The position numbers and the translations under genes were made by a program. From an uncultured Fretibacterium sp. (GTDB lineage: Bacteria; Synergistota; Synergistia; Synergistales; Aminobacteriaceae): a DNA stretch of 45,156 nt. Below are positions 32,930-40,697 of the stretch, piece after piece; the stretch's first letter is position 1, and each line of letters begins with the position of its first letter. The notes beneath the pieces were generated by a model. That model was given only the letters and a program-made list of their open reading frames with translations, was not told where the DNA came from and did not search any database. The stretch spans positions 1 through 45,156 of the forward strand of contig CAMGZM010000016.1 in the NCBI GenBank assembly GCA_946183145.1, read 5' to 3'.

Positions 32930-34094
32930 CCCGATTTTACACGCAAGGGTTGACTTGTCCCGCTATCATACAGGGCTTGCGGAGCTGTCTAACATGATCG
33001 TGCTTCCGCAAGGAGGCGTAACAAGGCGCGGAGGCTTCAGCCAAATAAAACAGATACCCTCAGGAGATGTGCGGTATATCCCGTTTGAGTACAGCAGCAC
33101 GGACAATATATTAATCGAGTTAAGGGAAAAAACTGCGATATTCTACAGCAATGTATCTGAAAATCTGACAATGAACGCAAGCATATCAACACCATATGAA
33201 GGCTGTGATATTGCGGACATTCGTTATGTGCAGAGCGGAAATGTAATGTTCCTGACGCACAGGAAGTACAAGCCTATGATGTTAAGGCGTGAAAGTTTGT
33301 CGTCATGGGTCATTGAGGAATTGCTGTATAGAGGCGGCCCATTCATTGACGGTGCGGAGTGGAACAGCAACGCGGTTATCAGGCTTGAGGGGTCAGGCGA
33401 TTACAGGACAGTACAAAGCACAGGGGCAGGTATATTCACTTCAGGGCTTGAAGGTACACTGCTGAAGCTGGAATACGCGGTATCACCAAGCACTGAGACT
33501 TTTACGTCTGAACCTGCGCCGCTGACAGGCTCAAGCAGCACGATAGAAGTGAAGGGTACGCTGAACGTGATGACGACGGGAGAATGGAAGGGGATAATCT
33601 CCGTTCTCAGAAGCTCCGACGGCGGCGACTCATGGGTAACTATCAGGCAGTACAAGCGCACAGACCCAGAAACGCAGGGGCAGTGGGATTTCTCAGTAAG
33701 CGAGACTGAAGCCTACATACTTTACCGCGTAACGGCACAGTATACGACCGACACAAACCCGATAGACCCAGACACGCCAGTATACGCGGCGGGAGATGAT
33801 ACGCCGTCAAAAGAACCCGCAGAAGTTACGGTATCTGCAAGCGGCTTCCTGAAAAGCGAAAATTACAGGATACAGAGCGTATCAAGCGAATATTCAGCCA
33901 GTGTAAAACGCGAAACTAAGACAGGCTACGCGATTAATGACAGTTTCAGCGGGCGCGTGTCGTTATGGTCAATAGGCGCGTGGGGAAATGTTCAGGGGTA
34001 TCCGGGAGCTTGCGCAATGTATCAGGACAGGCTGATTTTCGCAGGAAAATCAAGACAGCCACAAACAATATGGATGAGCAGAACGGGCGATTAA
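32898..34094 (+). CDS. Tail nozzle (T7 gp12-like tail tubular B) protein, N-terminal part
   Basis: I chose the ATG at 32898, preceded by GGGGGG; the in-frame ATG at 32847 lies well inside the previous gene. MSFSSGEINPILHARVDLSR and IVLPQGGVTRRGGFSQI are hallmarks of podovirus nozzle/stabilisation proteins. The frame stops at TAA 34092-34094, but the same frame continues as protein without a break in similarity: SRTGD-stop-ADFSISDP, where the family has TGDY or a similar aromatic residue. A Tyr codon changed to TAA is the simplest reading. The intact product would be about 719 residues and form the tail tube tip. Confidence 0.75.
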   Translation: MQMSFSSGEINPILHARVDLSRYHTGLAELSNMIVLPQGGVTRRGGFSQIKQIPSGDVRYIPFEYSSTDNILIELREKTAIFYSNVSENLTMNASISTPYEGCDIADIRYVQSGNVMFLTHRKYKPMMLRRESLSSWVIEELLYRGGPFIDGAEWNSNAVIRLEGSGDYRTVQSTGAGIFTSGLEGTLLKLEYAVSPSTETFTSEPAPLTGSSSTIEVKGTLNVMTTGEWKGIISVLRSSDGGDSWVTIRQYKRTDPETQGQWDFSVSETEAYILYRVTAQYTTDTNPIDPDTPVYAAGDDTPSKEPAEVTVSASGFLKSENYRIQSVSSEYSASVKRETKTGYAINDSFSGRVSLWSIGAWGNVQGYPGACAMYQDRLIFAGKSRQPQTIWMSRTGD

Positions 34095-34118
34095 GCAGAC
34101 TTCAGCATATCAGACCCA

Positions 34119-35054
34119 TTGAAAGATGATGACGCTGTAACGCTTACTCTTGCGGCAAAGGGCGCGGACGGTATTCACAGCCTTGTTGCGGGAAGTGATA
34201 TTCTCGCGTTCACACGGTCGGGCGAGTGGAAGATACGCGGTTCAGGCGACAGCGGCGCAATTACTCCGAGTGCGCTAACGGCTCATCAGCAGACAAGCAT
34301 AGGCACGAAAGACATTCAGCCAGTTGAGGCGGGCGGAAGGATTATCGTCGTACAGGCTCAAGGGCAGAAAGTTTACGCGCTGGGGTATGACCTGAACACT
34401 GACGGCTATACAGGAAGCGAAATATCCATATTAAGCAGTCATATCTTTGAACGTAAGCAGATAAACGGCATGGAATATCAGAAAAACCCGGACAGTATTT
34501 TGTGGTTCGTTCTTGATGACGGGACATTAGCGGGCTGTACGTTCAACCCTGAGCATGAGATTATCGGCTGGTCAAGGCATAATTCAGCATATAGATTTGA
34601 GAGCCTCACGGCTGTAACAGGAGACAATCAGACAGAAATTTTTGCGGTGATGTCGCTTAACGGGGCGAAATATCTGCACAGAATGAACGACAGAAGAAAC
34701 ACTGCGAATTTTGCGGACGGAGGATATGACTTTGACAGCGAGATCAGGACACTGAGACTAAATGCCGGGAGTGAAAACGGGAGCGGATATACGGAGCGGA
34801 AATTAATAGCGCGGGTTGTCCTCAGCGTGATTAACAGCGTCCGGGCTTGGGTTGCTCCGGGTGAATTGAACGACAGCGCAAAAAACTGGCAGAGGCGGAG
34901 AAAAGTAACTTTCCAGACAGCAGACTATATCACTGACGCTGATATTCAGATGGATAACGGCTTCAGCGAATACGCCTGCGTTCATGTGAAAAATGTTGCT
35001 TCTGAAAGACTTACGATAGCGGCAATTACGCCAATAATGACAGCAGGAGGATAA
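34119..35054 (+). CDS. Tail nozzle protein, C-terminal part (same frame, after an in-frame TAA)
   Basis: Same frame as 32898-34094; coding resumes at 34095. A TTG at 34119 could restart translation but has no good ribosome site. 311 residues: LTLAAKGADGIHSLVAGSDI, RIIVVQAQGQKVYALGYDL, DSILWFVLDDGTLAGCTFNP and EHEIIGWSRHN are typical of the propeller-like second half of nozzle proteins. It should be joined to the previous segment if the TAA is an error, or made by read-through. It is followed after 3 bases by the tailspike gene. Confidence 0.75.
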   Translation: MKDDDAVTLTLAAKGADGIHSLVAGSDILAFTRSGEWKIRGSGDSGAITPSALTAHQQTSIGTKDIQPVEAGGRIIVVQAQGQKVYALGYDLNTDGYTGSEISILSSHIFERKQINGMEYQKNPDSILWFVLDDGTLAGCTFNPEHEIIGWSRHNSAYRFESLTAVTGDNQTEIFAVMSLNGAKYLHRMNDRRNTANFADGGYDFDSEIRTLRLNAGSENGSGYTERKLIARVVLSVINSVRAWVAPGELNDSAKNWQRRRKVTFQTADYITDADIQMDNGFSEYACVHVKNVASERLTIAAITPIMTAGG

Positions 35055-35057
35055 ATT

Positions 35058-37076
35058 ATGAACTGCGGATGTGAAAAGAAACAGGAATACGGCGAACCAG
35101 TAATGTATATCGGAGACGGGATTACTACGGAATTTCCGATACCGTTCGGGCATTTGGGCGATATGATAACAATCAAAACGCCTGAATGCGGAATTAGCGT
35201 AAAGGTTGAGAGGGACTGCGCGTACCAGGTTGTGGACGGGGTCGTGAAGTTTCTTACTCCGCCGCCGAAAGGAACTGTCGTAGCTTTTGCGCCTGATGGT
35301 TGCCTTCTGAATGCGCGGGGAGAATGGAGTACAGAGAAAATCTACAGGCGCGGGGATGTAATCACTCATGATGATGTCTGCTATTTCGCAAAAGATACCA
35401 GCTGCGGAGCTGAACCGCTTACCCATTCTGATAAATGGCTTGCTGTTTCGGGAGTGTCAGCAACTCTTCAGATCGGCACGGTAACAACTGCTCCGGCAGG
35501 AACTCCGGCAAGCGTAACAAACAGAGGCACAGCAAGAGAAGCAATACTAGATTTCGTGATACCCGGAGGCGCAAAGGGCGATAAGGGCGACACGGGCGAT
35601 ATAGGAGCGCAGTATGACACGGTTGCGGAAATGGTCGCTGACGCAGGACTACGCAACGGAGATTACGCGCAGACAGGCGGATATTATTCTTACGGGGATA
35701 AGGGCGCGTGCCTGTACAGAATATCAAATACGAGCGGCTCACTAAAAATCAGGCTCAACAGCGGACTTTACGCAGAAGTCGCAGAGAGTGAAATTACTTC
35801 CGGTAAACTCGGCATTATCGGCACAAAGAACGCAGGACTTCTTCAGACTGCTATAGACACTTACGCGCGGTTCGTCATCGACACGGATATTACGACAACG
35901 CACAAACTTGTGATGAACAAGGACGGCAGGACACTCATAATCAGAAGCGCAACGATAACTTACACGGGAAGCGATGAGGCCGCAATCCATGCAACAAGCT
36001 CCAACTCTGTAATCGCGGGGGACGGAAGAGCCGCTATAACCGGGCAGGGAACAGGCGCGGGAATACTTCTAGGCGGCGAGGGAAAAACAAAAAACTGCCT
36101 CAGCAACGTAATCAAGACGCTGAATATTGCCAAATTTGAGAGTGGAATATCCATCTACAATAATCAGCTTAACGGTCTGGCCGTCTATTTTCACAACATA
36201 GGCGACATGAATATACAGGACTGCAAAAACGGAATACTGCTTACAGGATGGGCAAATGCGAATATCGTAAGCAATATCATCTTCTGGAGGTGCGGATCGG
36301 CGAATAATTCCGGCGGGGCGGTCGTCATGAAAACTCTTAACGGGCAATATCCGCTTGAGAACAACATTTCACACATATTCCATCATCAAAGCACAGACGC
36401 GACAACTCTCAACATTGAAAAAACGAATTTCAGCGTGTTCACGGGGATAATCTGCGAACAGGGCGGAAGCGGAGCTAAATCACTTGTAATAACGGATGAC
36501 GGTACCATATGGAATATATTTTCTATGTGTTCAAACGTTTCAGCTTTCAGACAAGTACCCTCAGCATGTTATAACAGCAATATCTTTATGGATTTAACTG
36601 GACTGGCTGCGGGAGCTGTAAGTTCTAATTCACTGACAGGCACGACACTCAGCTACAAGAAACAGAACAGCCCGATGACGCTGAAAAGATATTATAGGGG
36701 GAAAAACGTATTCTCGGAACGTGCTAGACCGCTTTTGCTCACGCTCCTGACTGGCCGGAAAATAGGATGCGGTATTTTCCTCAAGGTGCGCGTCAGGTAT
36801 GGCAATGCAGCGAATGTCATGTTAATTAACACTTGGGCGGAAAAGTCTTTCATCTGCAAATTCAACGCAGATGCTACTTCTGTTGAAGAGCTTGAAAGCC
36901 TGGTAATTCACGGTAATTTGATAACTTACGCGGACAACGAGATACATATAGTAACCCCCGACAACGGAACCAATGTTGATGTTTTTCTTTTGGTTGAGGT
37001 TGAGCAGACTGTTTACAACATGGCTAACGACACAGTTTACACGCTCAATGAAGAGCTTTTCGAGGAGGTTAGTTAG
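35058..37076 (+). CDS. Tailspike/tail fibre with collagen-like stretch and beta-helix
   Basis: The ATG at 35058 follows GGAGG. 672 residues. Residues 10-85 form a virion-anchor domain (YIGDGITTEFPIPFGHLGDM) also recognisable in the protein at 40366. A short Gly-X-Y run (GAKGDKGDTGDIG) near 175 suggests a trimeric segment. Residues about 240-530 have the many short strands and Asn/Gly turns of a beta-helix. The C-terminal about 110 residues (KVRVRYGN, WAEKSF, PDNGTNVDVFLLVEVE, VYTLNEELFEE) are homologous to the end of the next protein. It is a likely host-receptor binder or surface depolymerase; no catalytic residues can be assigned. Confidence 0.8.
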   Translation: MNCGCEKKQEYGEPVMYIGDGITTEFPIPFGHLGDMITIKTPECGISVKVERDCAYQVVDGVVKFLTPPPKGTVVAFAPDGCLLNARGEWSTEKIYRRGDVITHDDVCYFAKDTSCGAEPLTHSDKWLAVSGVSATLQIGTVTTAPAGTPASVTNRGTAREAILDFVIPGGAKGDKGDTGDIGAQYDTVAEMVADAGLRNGDYAQTGGYYSYGDKGACLYRISNTSGSLKIRLNSGLYAEVAESEITSGKLGIIGTKNAGLLQTAIDTYARFVIDTDITTTHKLVMNKDGRTLIIRSATITYTGSDEAAIHATSSNSVIAGDGRAAITGQGTGAGILLGGEGKTKNCLSNVIKTLNIAKFESGISIYNNQLNGLAVYFHNIGDMNIQDCKNGILLTGWANANIVSNIIFWRCGSANNSGGAVVMKTLNGQYPLENNISHIFHHQSTDATTLNIEKTNFSVFTGIICEQGGSGAKSLVITDDGTIWNIFSMCSNVSAFRQVPSACYNSNIFMDLTGLAAGAVSSNSLTGTTLSYKKQNSPMTLKRYYRGKNVFSERARPLLLTLLTGRKIGCGIFLKVRVRYGNAANVMLINTWAEKSFICKFNADATSVEELESLVIHGNLITYADNEIHIVTPDNGTNVDVFLLVEVEQTVYNMANDTVYTLNEELFEEVS

Positions 37077-37736
37077 ATGGGGCTTAACGGCACAACATTC
37101 ACGGTGGATCACATACAGCTGAAGAGCGACACTAAATCAGGGTGGACGAGCAAAAATCCAACACTAGCAAAAGGCGAGCTAGGACTTGAAAGTGATACGC
37201 TGAAAATCAAAATCGGCAACGGGTCAAGCGCATGGACTAACTTGGCATATGCTACAGTAACTCTCGCAGAGCTTGAAAGCGGTATACCTTCGCTGAAAGT
37301 TACAGGGACAATGACTGCTGCAAGTTTATCAAGCAGTTTATCAAACATAAGGCGGTATAACAACAAAGTTACAGTGATTGAAAGACAAACAGTTACGCTC
37401 CTTACATTGCCGACAAGCGGCAAAAAAGGCTGTCCTGCGTATATCAGGGTTCGGGTATTGTTCTCTAACTATTCGAACCTTGCGTATATACAGAGATATG
37501 CTGAAAAAAGTTTCCTGTACAAGGGGCAAACATCATCGTACAGTCTGGAAGAACTGACAGATATGCCAGTGGTTACGGGCGCAGGCGGAGCTGTTTCAGC
37601 AGCAAATAACACTATCACTATAACTATGCCAAACAACGGAACAAATGTCAGCATAGGCATTTACGCAGAAGTTGAAACACTGTCGCCGGACGGAGTGTTT
37701 TATACGCTGAATACTGACGCGTTCAAGGATTATTAG
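37077..37736 (+). CDS. Fibre-like protein with Mtd-N-type domain and shared C-terminal module
   Basis: GAGGAGG lies 11 bases before the ATG, inside the previous gene. 219 residues. WTSKNPTLAKGELGLESDT followed by KIKIGNGSSAWTNL is the N-terminal domain found in phage fibres and in the Bordetella phage tropism determinant Mtd. The C-terminal about 115 residues match the end of the preceding tailspike (AEKSF, EEL, PNNGTNVSIGIYAEVE, VYTLN-type ending). It is probably a short fibre or a spare receptor-binding module. No reverse transcriptase or template repeat is seen, so diversification is not supported. Confidence 0.75.
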   Translation: MGLNGTTFTVDHIQLKSDTKSGWTSKNPTLAKGELGLESDTLKIKIGNGSSAWTNLAYATVTLAELESGIPSLKVTGTMTAASLSSSLSNIRRYNNKVTVIERQTVTLLTLPTSGKKGCPAYIRVRVLFSNYSNLAYIQRYAEKSFLYKGQTSSYSLEELTDMPVVTGAGGAVSAANNTITITMPNNGTNVSIGIYAEVETLSPDGVFYTLNTDAFKDY

Positions 37737-37747
37737 GAGGCGCGGAT

Positions 37748-38125
37748 ATGGCAAAAGATACTGAGCATTTCAAAGTAAGCGAGTTCGCGTGCAAATGCGG
37801 GTGCGAGAAAAATGACATTGACCAGAGAGTGATGGACATGGCCGAAACTATACGGCTTGCGCTCGGCGTTCCCGTAAGAGTTAATTCGGGGTGCAGGTGC
37901 AAAGAGCATAACGCAAGGAGCAAGGGCGTTCCAAACTCTAAGCACATTTCAGGCAAAGCCGCGGATCTGTCGTGCAATTTAGGCAGCGCGAAAATGTTTG
38001 AGACCGTCAAGAAACTTCACGCTGAGGGAAAATTGCCCGCTCTGGATTACTGCATTAAGTACAGGACGTTCATTCATATCGATTGCGGCGGTAAACGTAA
38101 AACTTTGTGGGAGGTTCGCTTATGA
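37748..38125 (+). CDS. M15-family peptidase endolysin
   Basis: The ATG at 37748 follows AGGAGG. 125 residues, the single-domain size of Peptidase_M15_3. Zinc ligands fit His66 and Asp73 in SKHISGKAAD and His110 in FIHID; VNSGCRCKEHNARSKG and Asp100 complete the site. It would cut the peptide part of peptidoglycan (D-Ala-D-Ala type activity). It has no signal peptide, so it needs the holin at 38886. It sits among fibre genes rather than beside the holin. Confidence 0.88.
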   Translation: MAKDTEHFKVSEFACKCGCEKNDIDQRVMDMAETIRLALGVPVRVNSGCRCKEHNARSKGVPNSKHISGKAADLSCNLGSAKMFETVKKLHAEGKLPALDYCIKYRTFIHIDCGGKRKTLWEVRL

Positions 38126-38364
38126 GCATAAGCGGTAATACGATGAATGTGGAAAAGCTGACTGTTGACGGAAAAGACGTAAAAACAGTACTCACAGACC
38201 TTATGACAAAAAGAAAGCTGGGTTTCACGTTCCCCGAAATGGGTATTAAATCACTGCTGACACTTGATTTTCAGGGTTGCGAGTTCTCATTCATAGAAAA
38301 TTCGTTCTACGACATAGTAATTTTAGACGCAGAAAATAAATTTGTTTGCGGAAAATTCAGATAG
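38122..38364 (+). CDS. Small fibre-region protein (80 aa)
   Basis: The ATG at 38122 has GGGAGG 7 bases upstream and overlaps the endolysin stop by four bases; an in-frame GTG at 38107 lacks a site. 80 residues. The opening MSISGNTMNVEKLTVDGKDV parallels the first 20 residues of the proteins at 37077 and 38378, suggesting a shared attachment strand, but the following Mtd-N-type core is absent. The role is unknown. Confidence 0.55.
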   Translation: MSISGNTMNVEKLTVDGKDVKTVLTDLMTKRKLGFTFPEMGIKSLLTLDFQGCEFSFIENSFYDIVILDAENKFVCGKFR

Positions 38365-38377
38365 GAGGAGCAAAAAG

Positions 38378-38821
38378 ATGGCAATCAGCGGAACAACATG
38401 GACATTCGACAAAATCATACTCAAAGACAAAGCGGCTTCAGAGTGGACGAGCGCAAATCCTACGCTCGCAAAGGGCGAAATCGGCTTAGAGAATGACACG
38501 GGGAAATTCAAGCTCGGAGACGGCACAAAGAACTGGACATCACTGCCCTACACAACAATGACAGTTGCAGAGATAAACGCGGAGCTTGCGAAAAAGGCTA
38601 ATACTTCAGCAATACCGCCCGTTGTCGACAATCTCACAAGCACAAGCGCAACTTCAGCTCTCAGCGCAAATCAGGGACGCGCTCTTAACGCCAAAATTCC
38701 CGCCGTCGTCAATAACGTTACTACTACTACAGCAGGGAGCGCACTTGACGCGGTTCAGGGCAAAAATCTCAATGACGCGATTAACGCGATTAAGAACGTT
38801 ACTACCATCGCCGTAGCTTAA
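38378..38821 (+). CDS. Fibre-like protein with Mtd-N-type domain
   Basis: I chose the ATG at 38378, preceded by AGGAGG by 8 bases. 147 residues. WTSANPTLAKGEIGLENDTG and KFKLGDGTKNWTSLPY repeat the domain of the 37077 protein at both protein and DNA level. The C-terminal half has two copies of a VVxNxTxTxAxSALxAxQGxxLN unit common in trimeric tail fibres. It lacks the C-terminal receptor module of its paralogue. It ends just before a terminator, so it closes the late structural operon. Confidence 0.7.
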   Translation: MAISGTTWTFDKIILKDKAASEWTSANPTLAKGEIGLENDTGKFKLGDGTKNWTSLPYTTMTVAEINAELAKKANTSAIPPVVDNLTSTSATSALSANQGRALNAKIPAVVNNVTTTTAGSALDAVQGKNLNDAINAIKNVTTIAVA

Positions 38822-38838
38822 CGGCGTTTTTTCTGACG

Positions 38839-38868
38839 GCCTCCCGTTTTATCGCGGGGGGCTTTCTT
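38839..38868 (+). terminator. Intrinsic terminator after the fibre genes
   Basis: GCCTCCCG (38839-38846) pairs with CGGGGGGC (38855-38862) over 8 bp, followed by TTTCTT. It lies within a few hundred bases of the second base-composition flip. Confidence 0.75.
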
Positions 38869-38885
38869 CATATAAGGAGGTTCGC

Positions 38886-39344
38886 ATGACTGATGACTTA
38901 ATTCAGACTGCTATTGATTTCGTGTGCGGAGGCAGTATCGGCTTAATGGCGTGGTTCTTCGGCGGACGAGACGGCTTCTTGATGGTTCTGCTCGCGTTCA
39001 TGGTTATAGATCAGCTTTCAGGATTGGCCGCAGGGTGGAAGGAGCATAAATTATCCAGTGATACAGGTTTTACGGGGCTGTTGCGTAAGGGGATTATTCT
39101 CGCTTTCGTCGGCATGGCTCATCTCATAGATACGTATATTCTTAAAGATACTATGCTCGGTAATACTGAAGCGATAAGAAACGGCGTGTGCATGTTCTAT
39201 ATCGCTAACGAGGGAATATCCATCTTTGAGAATGCTGAAAGGCTCAATATTCCCGTTCCAGCTTTCATTCGCGACAGGCTGGACAATCTCAAAAAATTCA
39301 GCGCAGGCAAGGATAAAGACAAGGAGACGAAAAAAGCCAAATGA
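38886..39344 (+). CDS. Phage holin (toxin-secretion/lysis holin family)
   Basis: The ATG at 38886 follows AAGGAGG. 152 residues. Hydrophobic segments at about 14-26 (GSIGLMAWFFGG), 30-50 (FLMVLLAFMVIDQLSGLAAG) and 68-90 (GIILAFVGMAHLIDTYIL), plus a fourth weaker one. VIDQLSGLAAGWKEHKLSSD and GLLRKGIILAFVGMAH are characteristic of the Phage_holin_4/TcdE-like family. The tail is highly charged (GKDKDKETKKAK). It makes the membrane hole that releases the endolysin encoded at 37748. It overlaps the next gene by four bases. Confidence 0.85.
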   Translation: MTDDLIQTAIDFVCGGSIGLMAWFFGGRDGFLMVLLAFMVIDQLSGLAAGWKEHKLSSDTGFTGLLRKGIILAFVGMAHLIDTYILKDTMLGNTEAIRNGVCMFYIANEGISIFENAERLNIPVPAFIRDRLDNLKKFSAGKDKDKETKKAK

Positions 39345-39784
39345 GAATAACTTTTGAGCCTCTAAAACCTGAACATTCACGCATTGCCGCTCACCTAAGA
39401 CAGGCCGATATTGACGAGATTAACGCGCTTAACGGACTTTCGCCGGGGGTCGCCGTTGCTTATTCCATCGCTAACTCTGAAAAGGGCGCGGCTGTCTTCT
39501 TTGACGGGGATTTGTCCGCCGTTTTCGGCATTTCTCGCGGCGTTATATGGCTCGTAGGTACTGACGAAATTAACAAGCACCCGGTCGCGTTTTATCGGAC
39601 TTCTCGCAGGATTTTCCGAAAATTAAGCAACGGGTATCCTAAACTTGAAAATTACGTTGACACTAGAAATATTCCCTATTTACGCTGGCTTCAGTGGCTC
39701 GGTTTTGACATTTCTCCGCCTGTTGACGCGGGCGGCGTGTCTTTTCACCATGTCGTATGGGAGTCTCGAAATTGTGCACTCTAG
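39341..39784 (+). CDS. Internal virion protein A-like (T7 gp13/DUF2833, GNAT-like)
   Basis: The ATG at 39341 overlaps the holin stop (ATGA). 147 residues. The fold pattern (MRITFEPLKPEH, GAAVFFDGDLSAVFGISRG, VIWLVGTDE, then LRWLQWLGFDISPP) matches the acetyltransferase-like DUF2833 proteins found as gp13 of T7-type phages. Activity is doubtful; in T7 the protein helps virion assembly. Its position at the head of the internal virion genes fits. Confidence 0.7.
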   Translation: MRITFEPLKPEHSRIAAHLRQADIDEINALNGLSPGVAVAYSIANSEKGAAVFFDGDLSAVFGISRGVIWLVGTDEINKHPVAFYRTSRRIFRKLSNGYPKLENYVDTRNIPYLRWLQWLGFDISPPVDAGGVSFHHVVWESRNCAL

Positions 39785-40365
39785 CTACTGCTTTAACCGC
39801 TGTCTCGGCGGGCGCGAGTTTATATCAGGGTTATGCGTCGGGACAATCCGCTATGGCTCAGGCTGACGCTCAAGCTGACGCTCTCGAACGTAACGCGGAA
39901 ATCTCACGCGCTCAGGGACATGACGCTATTGAACGCGGCGGTATGGAGGAATTAAGACTAAGAAGGCAGCTCGCTAATCTCAGGGCTAATCAGCGCACAC
40001 AGGCGGCCGCTTCAGGCATTGACATTAATTCGGGGAGTGCACTTGACGTTCAGAACGCATCCATCAGTGAGGGCGAATTTGACGCGGAGGCTGTCAGGTT
40101 CAACGCCGCAAGAGCCAAATGGGGATATGACACTCAGGCCGATAACATGATTGCTCAGGCCAATAACGCAAGGGCTATAGGAAGGTCGGCTAGAACAAAC
40201 GCACTAATAGGCGGGGTCGCTAATGCTCTCGGCACTGTCGGAACGGGGCTGTATTCCAGCAAGCAGAATTATTCTCCGCTCACTGAACAACTTTTCGATG
40301 ACAGGTCTAAATATTGGGGGCCGATCTATAACTCTATCGAACGTAAAAGAAGGGGGTACGTGTAA
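39772..40365 (+). CDS. Internal virion protein (T7 gp14-like)
   Basis: I prefer the TTG at 39772, 8 bases after GGGAG, giving an MCTLATALTAVSAG start; the ATG at 39757 is in frame but has no site. About 197 residues. A hydrophobic N-terminal segment is followed by a long Ala/Gln/Arg-rich helix (AMAQADAQADALERNAEISR) and AASGIDINSGSALDVQNAS, a motif of gp14-like proteins. A second hydrophobic stretch is near 155. It is expected to be ejected and to form the outer-membrane part of the DNA channel. Confidence 0.7.
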   Translation: MCTLATALTAVSAGASLYQGYASGQSAMAQADAQADALERNAEISRAQGHDAIERGGMEELRLRRQLANLRANQRTQAAASGIDINSGSALDVQNASISEGEFDAEAVRFNAARAKWGYDTQADNMIAQANNARAIGRSARTNALIGGVANALGTVGTGLYSSKQNYSPLTEQLFDDRSKYWGPIYNSIERKRRGYV

Positions 40366-40695
40366 ATGCCGGTTACTTATACCTGCAACGGCATCGTTAA
40401 AGAGTTTCCCATTCCTGACGATGAAATTTTCAATTCCGTTACTGTCGCTTTCACTGACGGGGCTAAATTCTCGTTCAACAAATATTCGCTCCTGTTCATG
40501 GAAAATATTTTCACCGCTAGGGGCTGCGTCTGCTTCAAGGAAATTCTGCCTGCTGGCTCTACCGTTACCATCAATGACGCTCAAGCTGAAACTCCTGAAC
40601 AGGCCATTGAACGACTTGACGATACTACTGAGGAAATTAAGCAGACTCAGCAGGAAATTCTTGCCGTCGAACAGCTCGCCTTTGAGGATAACTAA
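40366..40695 (+). CDS. Small protein with tailspike-anchor-like domain
   Basis: The ATG at 40366 directly follows the previous stop; GGGGG is upstream. 109 residues. YTCNGIVKEFPIPDDEIF...GSTVTI resembles the N-terminal anchor of the tailspike at 35058 (GDGITTEFPIPFGHLGDM...KGTVVAF). A helical end follows (ERLDDTTEEIKQTQQEILAV). It may be an adaptor for fibres or a virion decoration. It is odd to find it among ejection proteins. Confidence 0.55.
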   Translation: MPVTYTCNGIVKEFPIPDDEIFNSVTVAFTDGAKFSFNKYSLLFMENIFTARGCVCFKEILPAGSTVTINDAQAETPEQAIERLDDTTEEIKQTQQEILAVEQLAFEDN

Positions 40696-40697
40696 TT

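Noticed and set aside
34092-34094. Recoding of TAA as a sense codon in this phage
   Set aside because: TAA ends many genes here at sensible places, for example before the terminator at 7160 and before the capsid-region start sites. Isolated stops at 37 and 34092 are better explained as errors or read-through.
35058-38821. Diversity-generating retroelement, suggested by BPP-1-like head genes and Mtd-N-type domains
   Set aside because: No reverse transcriptase, Avd-like protein or template/variable repeat pair was found in any frame. The Mtd-N-type domain is common in fibres without such systems.
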